From: Lysobacterales bacterium 15-68-25
GTDB taxonomy: Bacteria > Pseudomonadota > Gammaproteobacteria > Xanthomonadales > Rhodanobacteraceae
DNA: 64,000 nucleotides
Direction: 5' to 3'
Assembly (NCBI GenBank): GCA_002279065.1
Contig: NCKB01000007.1
Span: forward strand, 62,001 to 126,000
This document shows, piece by piece, positions 1 through 7,523 of this stretch. The position numbers and the translations under genes were made by a program. Position 1 is the first letter of the stretch. Each line of letters begins with the position of its first letter. The notes beneath the pieces were generated by a model. It had not been told where the DNA came from and did not search any database. It was given only the letters and a program-made list of their open reading frames with translations.

Positions 1-26
1 CACGCTGGGGGCCGTAAGGAAATTTT

Positions 27-938
27 ATGTCATTCGGCAAGACAGTACGCATCTTCCTTCCCGATGGGGCCGTGACCGGGATACGTCACGCCGAGATTTC
101 GAATAGAACCGGCCAAGCCTTGGCCTGCCCTCGTAGCAGGCTTGATGAGCTAAAAGACTGGCCGGAAGCGGCTAAACCTGGCGTATATATTCTGTTCGAG
201 GCTCGTCTTGGCGATTCAAAGCCCAAGGCTTACATCGGCGAATCTGAAAACGTGGCTGACCGCCTACTTACTCATGACCGAAAGAAGGAATTCTGGAATG
301 AGGCAGTAATAATATCAAACAAGGACGACAATTTAACAAAGTCGCATGTCAAGTATCTCGAATCCAGAATAGAGGCCCTTGCATCCTCAGCAGATCGTTA
401 TGATCTGGATAATGGAAGCACGCCAACGCTATCTAGTCTTTCAAGATCCGACCGAGATGCCATGGAAGAACTACTCGAAGACATCCGGCTCTTTCTAGGC
501 ACTCTCGGCTATCCAATACTCGAACCACTTCTAAAATCAGCAGCCACACAAAAAGGTGCGATATCTTCCGTAGCCGAAGGGGGTGCTTCCGAGGAGTTGA
601 CATTCACAGTGCACGGCTTCGTTGCAAAGGGCGTGCAGACAGATGAGGGGTTTGTCCTCAAGAAGGGCTCCACAGCTTCCAAGACGAACTCTGACAGCTT
701 GAATAACAAGCTAGCCAAGCTAAAAGAACAGCTGATCGCTGATGGACGCATCGCTGTTGAGGCGACATGTCTAAGGCTCAAAGAAGACATCCTGATGAGT
801 TCATCGAGTTATGCCGCGGCGCTAATTGCTGGAACATCCCGCAGTGGGCCGCAGAGCTGGTTCGCTTCGAGCGGGAAGTCTTTGAAGGATCTTGAGGAGT
901 TGGCTTCGGAGAGCACTAACGACGTGGCTGGCACCTAA
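27..938 (+). CDS. GIY-YIG nuclease family protein with C-terminal DUF4357
   Basis: 303 aa. A GIY-YIG fold is visible: GVY at residues 52-54, AYIG at 68-71, an arginine at 79 in the following helix (VADRL) and a glutamate at 112 in YLESRI, the positions expected for the catalytic Arg and Glu. The C-terminal ~100 residues match DUF4357 (FVLKKGS...SSSSYAAALI...GPQSWFASSGKSL). There is no signal peptide, so it should be cytosolic. An AAGGAA ribosome site sits 5 nt before the ATG. The stop codon lies inside the first attC core box, as in many cassettes. GC and codon use differ from the rest of the window, indicating transfer. A DNA-cutting role (defence or restriction-like) is possible for the family, but the substrate cannot be read from sequence. 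Confidence 0.85.
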   Translation: MSFGKTVRIFLPDGAVTGIRHAEISNRTGQALACPRSRLDELKDWPEAAKPGVYILFEARLGDSKPKAYIGESENVADRLLTHDRKKEFWNEAVIISNKDDNLTKSHVKYLESRIEALASSADRYDLDNGSTPTLSSLSRSDRDAMEELLEDIRLFLGTLGYPILEPLLKSAATQKGAISSVAEGGASEELTFTVHGFVAKGVQTDEGFVLKKGSTASKTNSDSLNNKLAKLKEQLIADGRIAVEATCLRLKEDILMSSSSYAAALIAGTSRSGPQSWFASSGKSLKDLEELASESTNDVAGT

Positions 939-987
939 CAATTGAGCCAGAACCGCTTCGCGGCTCAGCTTAACTCAAGCGCTGAAC
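933..987 (+). other. attC recombination site (59-base element type)
   Basis: About 55 bp with the order of a short attC. The R''-type core ACCTAAC (933-939, fits RYYYAAC) overlaps the gene's stop codon. It is followed by AATTGAG (940-946), a central hairpin CCGCTTCGCGG (953-963), then CTTAACTCAAGC (969-980) and the R'-type box GCTGAAC (981-987). TTGAG/CTCAA and GAGCC/GGCTC give the outer and inner stem pairing. The hairpin and the TTAACTCAAGCG segment closely resemble attC sites of aadA-type cassettes as I recall them. The R' box has GCT where GTT is expected, which may weaken recombination. Confidence 0.75.
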
Positions 988-1141
988 GTCCGCTATTGGC
1001 CGATTCCAGACATCTGGTCGACAGCCAGCACGGGCAATAAGCGAGTGGTCCGAGACCACCCCATCGCGACCAGACGTGAATTCCTCAGCGCATCCTCTGA
1101 TAACGTCCCTCCCTTGCGCCAGCCACTTCCAAAGGGGACCC

Positions 1142-2074
1142 ATGTCTCGCTTCCGCCCGACTGCTCTCGCACTCGCCGCCTGCCTGCTCGCCTCGCTTCC
1201 GGCGCTGGCCGATACCGCCAAGCCGAAGCCCTCGCTGACGCCGAAGGAGATCCTCGCTGCCTCCAAGCCGGCCGAATGGCGCACGCCGGCTCCGGACAAC
1301 CTGCTGGTGATGACGCTGGCCGGCGGGCATCGGGTGCTGATCGAGCTGGCGCCGGATTTCACGCCGCTGCATGCGGCGAACATCCGCACCCTGGCGCATG
1401 AGCATTACTTCGACGGGCTGGCGATCATCCGCGTGCAGGACAACTTCGTCACGCAGTGGGGCGACCCCAACGACGACGACAACGCGGACCGCTCGAAGAT
1501 GAAGCCGCTGGGCACGGCGAAGAGGACGCTGCCGCCGGAGTTCACCCGTCCGCTGGACCGCAAGCTCGCATTCACCCGGCTGTCGGACGGCGACGTGTAC
1601 GCGCCGGAAGTGGGCTTCTCCGAGGGCTTCCCGGTGGCGCGCGATCCGGCCAGCCACGAGGAGTGGATCACCCACTGCTACGGCACCGTCGGCGTGGCGC
1701 GCGACGTGCCGCCCACCAGCGGCAACGGCAACTCGCTGTACGCGATCATCGGCCAGGCGCCGCGCGGGCTGGACCGCAACCTGGCAGTGGCCGGCCGGGT
1801 GATCGAGGGCATGGAATACCTCTCCGCGCTGCCGCGCGGCACCGGCCCGCTGGGCTTCTACGAGAAGGCCGAACAGCGCACGCCGATCGTCTCGGTGCGA
1901 CTGGCCGCAGACCTGCCGCCGGCCGAGCGGCCGAAGGTGGAGGTGCTGCGCACCGACAGCGCCAGCTTTGCCAAGCTGATCGAAGCCAAGCGCAACCGGG
2001 TCGATGCGTTCTACACCCGCCCGGCCGGCAAGATCGACCTGTGCAGCATCAGCGTGCCGACGCGCGACCCCTAA
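1142..2074 (+). CDS. Periplasmic cyclophilin-type peptidyl-prolyl isomerase
   Basis: 310 aa. An N-terminal signal peptide (hydrophobic stretch ending ALA-D, about residue 20) is followed by a cyclophilin-like barrel: the segment around AANIRTLAHEHYFDG and RVQDNFVTQWGDP corresponds to the F-x-x-V-x-x-N-F-x-I-Q-G-G-D region of the family. It should catalyse cis-trans isomerisation of proline bonds in exported proteins. The start at 1142 is chosen because the signal peptide begins there and AAAGGGG precedes it; an upstream in-frame ATG would add 22 residues and hide the signal. It stands alone between the integron cassette and the ArsR gene. Confidence 0.88.
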   Translation: MSRFRPTALALAACLLASLPALADTAKPKPSLTPKEILAASKPAEWRTPAPDNLLVMTLAGGHRVLIELAPDFTPLHAANIRTLAHEHYFDGLAIIRVQDNFVTQWGDPNDDDNADRSKMKPLGTAKRTLPPEFTRPLDRKLAFTRLSDGDVYAPEVGFSEGFPVARDPASHEEWITHCYGTVGVARDVPPTSGNGNSLYAIIGQAPRGLDRNLAVAGRVIEGMEYLSALPRGTGPLGFYEKAEQRTPIVSVRLAADLPPAERPKVEVLRTDSASFAKLIEAKRNRVDAFYTRPAGKIDLCSISVPTRDP

Positions 2075-2156
2075 TCCGGGCCATGGTCGCTGTCCGCCGG
2101 CCTGCGCGATCCGCGCGGACAGCCGTCCATAGACTCGAGCAGCAGCCGCGCCACGA

Positions 2157-2459
2157 CTATGGCTGCTGCTTCAGCACTGCCGCAATAAGCCCGGGAAACC
2201 GCGCATCCAGTTCCTTCCGGCGAAGGGAGTTGAGATGCGTCGTGCCCGCCGACGAGGTATGCACCAGGCCCGCCTCGCGCAGGATGCGGAAGTGATGCGA
2301 CATGCTCGACTTGGGCCGACCGAACTCCAGTTCGCCGCAGGTCGCCTGTTCCACCCCGGCGAGATGGCGAACGATCTCCAGTCGCGCCGGATCGCTGAGC
2401 GCATGGAAGATGCGCTCAAGGGCGAACTGCTCGGGGTCGGGATGCTTGAAGGGGCGCAT
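2157..2459 (-). CDS. ArsR/SmtB-family transcriptional regulator
   Basis: 100 aa winged-helix repressor. ALERIFHALSDPARLEIVRHL is the typical first half of the domain, and KSSMSHHFRILREAGLV is the recognition helix region. The family metal motif ELCVCD is absent (the place reads ATCGEL), so a metal ligand set is not evident and another signal is likely. The ATG at 2459 gives a normal family length; longer frames upstream run into the divergent promoter region. It is transcribed divergently from the old-yellow-enzyme gene across nested palindromes, so it probably represses itself and that gene. Confidence 0.9.
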   Translation of the reverse strand: MRPFKHPDPEQFALERIFHALSDPARLEIVRHLAGVEQATCGELEFGRPKSSMSHHFRILREAGLVHTSSAGTTHLNSLRRKELDARFPGLIAAVLKQQP

Positions 2460-2490
2460 GGGGCGCAAGAATAGCCGGCTTGGCTGTTGC

Positions 2491-2519
2491 TCGATAGTTC
2501 GATTATTATCGAATAATCG
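2491..2519. promoter_or_regulatory. Nested palindromes, likely ArsR operator
   Basis: In the divergent gap three overlapping inverted repeats occur: CGATTATT-ATCG-AATAATCG (2500-2519, 8-bp arms), TTCGAT-TATT-ATCGAA (2498-2513), and TCGATA (2491-2496) with TATCGA (2507-2512). The AT-rich block stands out from its GC-rich surroundings. Dyads of this size are the usual target of ArsR dimers. The position suits control of both the regulator and the reductase gene. Confidence 0.7.
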
Positions 2520-2565
2520 CAATAAAGCCTCCCTCATCCTCTCCACCGACCGGCAAGGATCCCCC

Positions 2566-3663
2566 ATGTCTGCACTGTTCCAACCCTTCACGCTCAAGGG
2601 CATCACCCTGCGCAACCGCGTGGCGGTGCCGCCGATGTGCCAGTACGAGGCCGTCGACGGTCTCGCCAACGACTGGCATCACGTACACCTCGCGGGCATG
2701 GCCCGTGGCGGCGCCGGCCTGGTGATCGTCGAGGCGACCGCGGTATCGCCGGAGGGGCGCATCACCCCCAACTGCCTGGGGCTGTGGAACGACGCCCAGG
2801 CCGACGCGCTCAAGCCGATGGTGGCTGCGATCAAGGCCGGCGGCGCGGTGCCCGGCATCCAGATCGGTCACGCCGGCCGCAAGGCCAACGCCAACCGTCC
2901 ATGGGAAGGCGACGACCATATCGCAGAGGGCGACCCGCGCTTCTGGCAGACGATCGCCCCGTCCGCGCTGGCGTTCGGCGGCCATCTGCCGCGCGTGCCG
3001 AGGGCGATGACCATCGAGGACATCACCCGCGTGCGCGAGGATTTCGTCGCCGCGGCAAAGCGCGCGCTCGACGTCGGCTTCGAATGGCTGGAGCTGCACT
3101 TCGCCCACGGCTACCTGGGCCAAAGCTTCTTCTCCCACCACAGCAACCAGCGCGATGACATCTACGGCGGCTCGCCGGAGAACCGTGGCCGCTTTCTGCT
3201 GGAAACTCTTGCGGCGGTACGCAAGGTGTGGCCGGAGCACCTGCCGCTGACCGCGCGCTTCGGGGTGCTGGAGTTCGACGGTCGCGACGAGGAGACCCTC
3301 GCAGAGTCCATCGCGCTGGTGCAGAACTTCAAGCGCGAAGGCCTGGACATGCTCAGCGTGAGCGTCGGCTTCACCATTCCGCAGACGAACATCCCCTGGG
3401 GACCGTCGTTCCTGGCGCCGATCGCCAAGCGCGTACGCGAGGAGACTGGCCTGCCGGTGTCCTCTGCCTGGGGCTTCGGCACGCCGGACGCGGCCGAGGC
3501 GGCAATCACCAGCGAGTCGCTCGATCTGGTGATGGTCGGTCGCTCGCATCTGGCCGATCCGCACTGGACCTACGCTGCGGCGAAGAAGCTGGGCGTGGAC
3601 AGGGCCTCGTGGACCCTGCCGGCGCCCTATGCGCACTGGCTGCAGCGCTACGCCATGGCGTAA
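2566..3663 (+). CDS. Old yellow enzyme family NADH:flavin oxidoreductase (YqjM-like)
   Basis: 365 aa FMN-dependent ene-reductase, predicted to reduce activated C=C bonds of electrophiles with NAD(P)H. Features of the YqjM/NamA subgroup are visible: the redox cysteine in VPPMCQYEA (Cys25), GHAGRKAN (about 101-108), the H-x-x-H pair in LELHFAHGYL (His178/His181), and FF.HHSNQRDDIYGGSPENR for FMN/loop contacts. The length is typical. The ATG at 2566 lies just before the conserved N-terminus LFQPFTLKG. It is divergent from the ArsR gene, so expression is probably relieved by an electrophile or a similar signal. It ends at a strong hairpin. Confidence 0.92.
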   Translation: MSALFQPFTLKGITLRNRVAVPPMCQYEAVDGLANDWHHVHLAGMARGGAGLVIVEATAVSPEGRITPNCLGLWNDAQADALKPMVAAIKAGGAVPGIQIGHAGRKANANRPWEGDDHIAEGDPRFWQTIAPSALAFGGHLPRVPRAMTIEDITRVREDFVAAAKRALDVGFEWLELHFAHGYLGQSFFSHHSNQRDDIYGGSPENRGRFLLETLAAVRKVWPEHLPLTARFGVLEFDGRDEETLAESIALVQNFKREGLDMLSVSVGFTIPQTNIPWGPSFLAPIAKRVREETGLPVSSAWGFGTPDAAEAAITSESLDLVMVGRSHLADPHWTYAAAKKLGVDRASWTLPAPYAHWLQRYAMA

Positions 3664-3678
3664 CCACCGCCACCCCTC

Positions 3679-3714
3679 GCATGATCCCCGGCCGCGACCG
3701 GCCGGGGATCATGC
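3679..3714. terminator. Hairpin between convergent genes
   Basis: A perfect 15-bp stem (GCATGATCCCCGGCC with its complement) encloses a 6-nt loop, placed between the converging reductase and chemoreceptor genes. There is no T-run, so it is either a GC-rich intrinsic terminator serving both strands or an RNA-end stabiliser. Confidence 0.6.
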
Positions 3715-3719
3715 GGCGA

Positions 3720-5291
3720 TCAGAGGCCGGTGGTTCCGCGGGTCATCTGCTCGGCGGTCTTGAACACGCCGACCGCCTGGCGCAGGCGCTCGGCCTGCTC
3801 CTTGAGGCTGTGCGAGGCAGCCTCGGACTCCTCCACCAGCGCGGCATTGCTCTGCGTGGCCTCGTCCATCCGGGTCACCGCCGAGCCGACCTCGGTGATG
3901 CCCCGGCTCTGCTCCTCACTGGCCGCGGCGATCTCGCTCATCAGGCCGGCGGACCGCTGGATCGCCTGGGCGATGCGACGGGTGGATTCGCCGGCGCGAT
4001 CGACCAGGTCGGCACCGATGTCCACCGTCGCCACCGCGCTCTGGATCAGCTCCTTGATCTCGCGTGCCGCCGCCGCGGCACGCAGGGCCAGCTCGCGCAC
4101 CTCGGCAGCCACCACGGCGAAGCCCTTGCCGTGCTCGCCGGCGCGCGCCGCTTCCACCGCGGCGTTGAGCGCGAGGATGTTGGTCTGGAAGGCGATGCCG
4201 TCGATCAGGCCGGCGATGTCGCCGATGCGCTCGGAACTGGTCTTGATGTCGCCCATGCTGGCGACCGCCTGTTCGACCAGCGCGCCGCCCTCCTTCGCCT
4301 GCTGCGCCGCGCTGGACACCAGGGTGTCGGCCTCGCGGGCGTGCTCGGCGTTCTGCCGCACGGTGGCGGTGAGCTGCTCCATCGCGGCGGCCGTTTCTTC
4401 CAGCGAGGCGGCCTGGTCCTGCGTGCGATGCGAGAGGTCGGCGGTGCCCGAGGCGATCTGGCCGGTGGCGGTGTGGATGCTGTCGCTGGCCTGGCGCACC
4501 TGGGTCACCACGTCGGCCAGGCCCACGCTGATGCCGTTGATCGCCTGCAGCAACTGGCCGACGTCGTCGCGACGGTCCACCGCGACCTGGGCACTGAGGT
4601 CGCCGGCGGCGATCTTGCCGGCCGCTTCGCGGCACTCGACCATCGGCCGGCTGACGTTGCGGTGGACCAGCCACCAGGCGAGCGCCGGCACCAGCCCGCA
4701 CGACAGCAGCGCCAGCAGGGCGACCTTGAGCGCGTGCTCGTTCGGCAGCAGCCACCACAGCACCAGCCAGATCGCCACGTTGCAGGCCGCCGTGGCCAGC
4801 GCCACGCGCCAGGGCATGCCGAGGCTGCGCATGTGGCTGACGTCCAGCCCCACGTAGCGCGCGCCGATCACCTGGCCGCGCGCGTCCAGCACCGGGTCGT
4901 AGCGGGTCATGAACTGGGTGCCGAAGATCGTCGCGTAGCCGGTGAACGAGGCCCCCGCCAGCAGCTTCGCCCACGCCGGATGCGAGCGGTCGAGCAGGGT
5001 GCCGACGGCGCGGCCGCCGTCCTTCTTCTTCACCGAGGTGGTGATGCGCACGAAGTCGTCGCCGCTGCGCACGAATACCGTGGCGGTGGCGCCACGCTCG
5101 GCGGTGAAGCCGTCCGGCAGCGAGAAGTCCAGGTTCAGCGGCTTGCCACCACTGCGCAGTACCGGCGTATCCCGCACGCCGATCGCGACCACCCTGCCCG
5201 GCTCCAACGCGAAATCCCCGGGGAACCGGCCGGCGAACTCCGTCGCCAGGGACCGGATGCGAGCCTTCAACGGTATCCACCACATGCGCAT
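3720..5291 (-). CDS. Methyl-accepting chemotaxis protein with Cache-type sensor
   Basis: 523 aa. The N-terminal ~160 residues look like a single Cache domain ([21 protein letters not shown] and GVRDTPV / GARYVGLDV are typical of Cache_3-Cache_2). They are followed by two membrane segments close together ([20 protein letters not shown] and [19 protein letters not shown]), a HAMP-like linker ([21 protein letters not shown]) and the coiled-coil signalling domain with the conserved tip ([23 protein letters not shown]...[10 protein letters not shown]). No CheR-binding pentapeptide is seen at the C-terminus. ATG 5291 is preferred to 5342 because it starts the conserved part and has a purine-rich site upstream. 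A sigma-28 promoter lies 92-125 nt upstream, tying it to the flagellar regulon about 20 kb away. Confidence 0.92.
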   Translation of the reverse strand: MRMWWIPLKARIRSLATEFAGRFPGDFALEPGRVVAIGVRDTPVLRSGGKPLNLDFSLPDGFTAERGATATVFVRSGDDFVRITTSVKKKDGGRAVGTLLDRSHPAWAKLLAGASFTGYATIFGTQFMTRYDPVLDARGQVIGARYVGLDVSHMRSLGMPWRVALATAACNVAIWLVLWWLLPNEHALKVALLALLSCGLVPALAWWLVHRNVSRPMVECREAAGKIAAGDLSAQVAVDRRDDVGQLLQAINGISVGLADVVTQVRQASDSIHTATGQIASGTADLSHRTQDQAASLEETAAAMEQLTATVRQNAEHAREADTLVSSAAQQAKEGGALVEQAVASMGDIKTSSERIGDIAGLIDGIAFQTNILALNAAVEAARAGEHGKGFAVVAAEVRELALRAAAAAREIKELIQSAVATVDIGADLVDRAGESTRRIAQAIQRSAGLMSEIAAASEEQSRGITEVGSAVTRMDEATQSNAALVEESEAASHSLKEQAERLRQAVGVFKTAEQMTRGTTGL

Positions 5292-5389
5292 GAGACAGCC
5301 CTTGTCCTGTCGCGAGGATGTACCGGCCGAGCGGCGGGACATCGTCCATCCGCCTCCGGGCCATTGCCGGAAGCGCGCGTTGTCATCGC

Positions 5390-5416
5390 TTGTCGGTCGC
5401 CAGCGGCAGAACTTTA
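5390..5416 (-). promoter_or_regulatory. Sigma-28 (FliA) promoter of the chemoreceptor gene
   Basis: On the minus strand TAAAGTTC-N11-ACCGACAA, against the family consensus TAAAGTTT-N11-GCCGATAA (7/8 in the -35, 6/8 in the -10, exact spacing). It lies in the gap between the ABC exporter gene and the receptor gene, correctly oriented for the receptor. Confidence 0.75.
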
Positions 5417-5508
5417 CGAATCCCCCGATCCTGCCGCGCGGACGTTGTTAGCACTTTCCGCGCCGCGCGTACCGACGCGATGCAGCATCGCCCGGCCGGG
5501 GGAGCTGC

Positions 5509-7395
5509 TCAGCGGTAGCCGGCCGCCTGCAGCTCGAACAGCTCGGCGTAGTGGCCGCCGGCCGCAACCAGCTCCTCGTGCGAGCCGGACTCGGCCACGC
5601 GGCCGCCCTCCAGCACGATGATCCGGTCGGCCATGCGCACGGTGGAGAAGCGGTGCGAGATGATCACCGCGGTCTTGCCGTGCGACAGCTCCTTGAAGCG
5701 CTGGAACACCTCGTACTCCGAACGCGCGTCCAGCGCGGCGGTGGGCTCGTCGAGGATCAGCAGCGGCGCATCGCGCATGTAGGCACGGGCGATGGCGACC
5801 TTCTGCCACTCGCCGCCGGACAGGTCCACGCCGCCCTTGAACAGCTTGCCGAGCATCTGCGCGTAACCCTTGGGCAGCTTGCCGATCACCTGGTCGGCGA
5901 GGCTGCGCTGGGCGGCATCGCTGATGCGCGGCTCGTCATAGCGTGCCTCGATGCGCCCCACCGCGATGTTGTCCGAGGCGTTGAAGTAATAGCGCACGAA
6001 GTCCTGGAAGATCACGCCGATGTTCAGCCGCAGGTCTTCCAGGTCGTACTCGGCCAGCGGGTGGCCGTCGAGCAGGATGCGCCCCTCGTCCGGGTCGTAC
6101 AGGCGCGACAGCAGCTTGACCAGGGTGGTCTTGCCGGCGCCGTTTTCGCCGACCAGCGCCAGTACCTCGCCGGCACGCAGGGTGAAGCTCAGGTGGCGTA
6201 CCGCCCAGCGCTCGGCATCCGGGTAGCGGAAGCCCACGTCCTCGAACACGAAGCCCTCGCGCAGCGGCCGCGGGAACGGTCGCGGGTTCGGCGGCGAGAG
6301 GATCTCCGGCTGGATCCGGAAGAACGAGAACAGGTCGTCCAGGTACAGCGCCTGGCCGGCCACCTGCGAGAAGCCGGTGAGCAGGGTTTCCAGCAGCGTG
6401 CGCAGGCGGCGGAACGAGGTGGAGAGGAAGGTCAGGTCGCCGATCGAGAACGATCCGGTCACCGTGCGCCAGGCGATGAACGCGTAGGCCGCGTAGTAGC
6501 CCAGCGTGCCCAGCGTGGTGAACAGCCCGCCCCAGCTGGCACGGCGCAGCGCGATGCGGCGGTTGGCCTGGTAGATCGACTGCGACAGCACGCGGTAGCG
6601 GTCGATCAGGAAGCGGTTGAGGCCGAAGCTCTTCACCTCCTTCGCGTTGGACGCACTGGCGCCGACCATGCGCAGGTAATCCAGCTCGCGCCGCTCCGGC
6701 GTCCACTGGTAGTTCACCGCGTAGCTCTGCGCATTGAAGTGGAACTCACCGAGGAAGGCCGGCACCAGCGCCACCGCCAGCAGCACGATCAGCCACGGCG
6801 CGTAGACGGCCAGACCCACCGCAAAGCTGACCAGGGTGATCGCGTCCTGTGCCTGCTGCAGCAGTTGCGAGAGCAGCGAGCTGCGTCCGGCGATCTGCCG
6901 CCGCGCGCGGTCGAGCTGGTCCTGCAGGTCGGCGTCCTCGAAGTCCTCCAGGTCGAGCGAAGCGGCGTGCTCCATCAGCCGGATCGAGGTGATATCGGCA
7001 TAGCGCTCGCCGAGCAGCGAGTCGACCATCGCCACCACGCGGCCGAGCAGGTCGGCCAGCACCGCCAGCGCGAACTCCAGCGCCAGCAGCGCGGCGAGAT
7101 GATCGAAGCGGCCGTCATGCAGCGCCGCGGTGAGATCGCCACGGAAGCCGCCGAGCCGGACCTGGTGCACCACCTCGTCGACGATCAGCTTGCCGACGTA
7201 CAGCGTGACCACCGGCAGCAGCGCGCGCACCAGCCGAAGCAGCACGCTGGTGAGGGTCATCCAGCGGCTGGTGGTCCAGATGCTGTGCAGGAAGGCGGGC
7301 ACGTTGCGCAGGGCGGCGAAGCGCTCGCGCAGGCTCTTGGGTGCGGGCGGCGGCTGGTGGCGGCCGCGCCCCATGCCATGACCGGGAGGAGGCAT
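5509..7395 (-). CDS. ABC transporter, fused permease and ATPase
   Basis: 628 aa half-transporter of the exporter type. An N-terminal six-helix membrane domain (first helices around TSVLLRLVRALLPVVTLYVGKLIVDE) is followed by a nucleotide-binding domain with Walker A GENGAGKTT, signature LSGGEWQKVAIARA, Walker B LLILDEPTAALD and the H-loop ISHRFSTV. It probably works as a homodimer exporting a hydrophobic compound; the substrate cannot be told. The start is placed at 7395 because AAGGAG stands 5 nt before it; starting at 7500 would add 35 poorly family-like residues and cover the operator. It is divergent from a YqjI-like PadR repressor, its likely regulator. Confidence 0.9.
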   Translation of the reverse strand: MPPPGHGMGRGRHQPPPAPKSLRERFAALRNVPAFLHSIWTTSRWMTLTSVLLRLVRALLPVVTLYVGKLIVDEVVHQVRLGGFRGDLTAALHDGRFDHLAALLALEFALAVLADLLGRVVAMVDSLLGERYADITSIRLMEHAASLDLEDFEDADLQDQLDRARRQIAGRSSLLSQLLQQAQDAITLVSFAVGLAVYAPWLIVLLAVALVPAFLGEFHFNAQSYAVNYQWTPERRELDYLRMVGASASNAKEVKSFGLNRFLIDRYRVLSQSIYQANRRIALRRASWGGLFTTLGTLGYYAAYAFIAWRTVTGSFSIGDLTFLSTSFRRLRTLLETLLTGFSQVAGQALYLDDLFSFFRIQPEILSPPNPRPFPRPLREGFVFEDVGFRYPDAERWAVRHLSFTLRAGEVLALVGENGAGKTTLVKLLSRLYDPDEGRILLDGHPLAEYDLEDLRLNIGVIFQDFVRYYFNASDNIAVGRIEARYDEPRISDAAQRSLADQVIGKLPKGYAQMLGKLFKGGVDLSGGEWQKVAIARAYMRDAPLLILDEPTAALDARSEYEVFQRFKELSHGKTAVIISHRFSTVRMADRIIVLEGGRVAESGSHEELVAAGGHYAELFELQAAGYR

Positions 7396-7478
7396 CGATG
7401 CTCCTTGCAAGGATGGAAGCGGAACACCCGCCTTCGGATCGGTGCCGGAGGGGCGGGGCTTGTCTTTCGATATTCTTG

Positions 7479-7512
7479 CGATATATCTTTTCATCGTCAA
7501 TAACGATATATC
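7479..7512. promoter_or_regulatory. Repeated palindrome CGATATATC, likely PadR operator
   Basis: Two copies of CGATATATC (7479-7487 and 7504-7512), each containing the self-complementary GATATATC, lie 25 bp apart in the divergent gap between the exporter and the PadR gene. A related CGATATTC is at 7469-7476. The AT-rich block is exceptional for this sequence. The position just before the PadR start fits autorepression and control of the exporter. Confidence 0.65.
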
Positions 7513-7523
7513 GGAGATACATC

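Larger units (their letters stand above)
27..987 (+). mobile_element. Probable integron gene cassette (last of an array)
   Basis: One promoterless-looking gene is followed immediately by an attC-like site, the layout of an integron cassette. The gene is visibly poorer in GC than everything to its right. No second cassette or integrase gene is present; from the orientation (attC downstream of the gene) the integrase should lie to the left of the window. The boundary with the ordinary chromosome falls near 987, since the next gene (cyclophilin) is GC-rich housekeeping-type. The right core box is imperfect, so this site may be fixed in place. The cassette call is inference from the attC structure. 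Confidence 0.72.

Noticed and set aside
970..1401. Small frames between the cassette and the cyclophilin gene
   Set aside because: They overlap the attC or the cyclophilin gene and show no ribosome site or family similarity.
3228..5621. A 797-codon plus-strand frame across the reductase and the chemoreceptor
   Set aside because: It covers parts of two well-supported genes in the wrong frame or strand and has a low-complexity product.
7396..7500. A longer start (7500) for the ABC exporter
   Set aside because: It would translate through the palindromic operator and lacks a ribosome site, whereas 7395 has AAGGAG at 5 nt.
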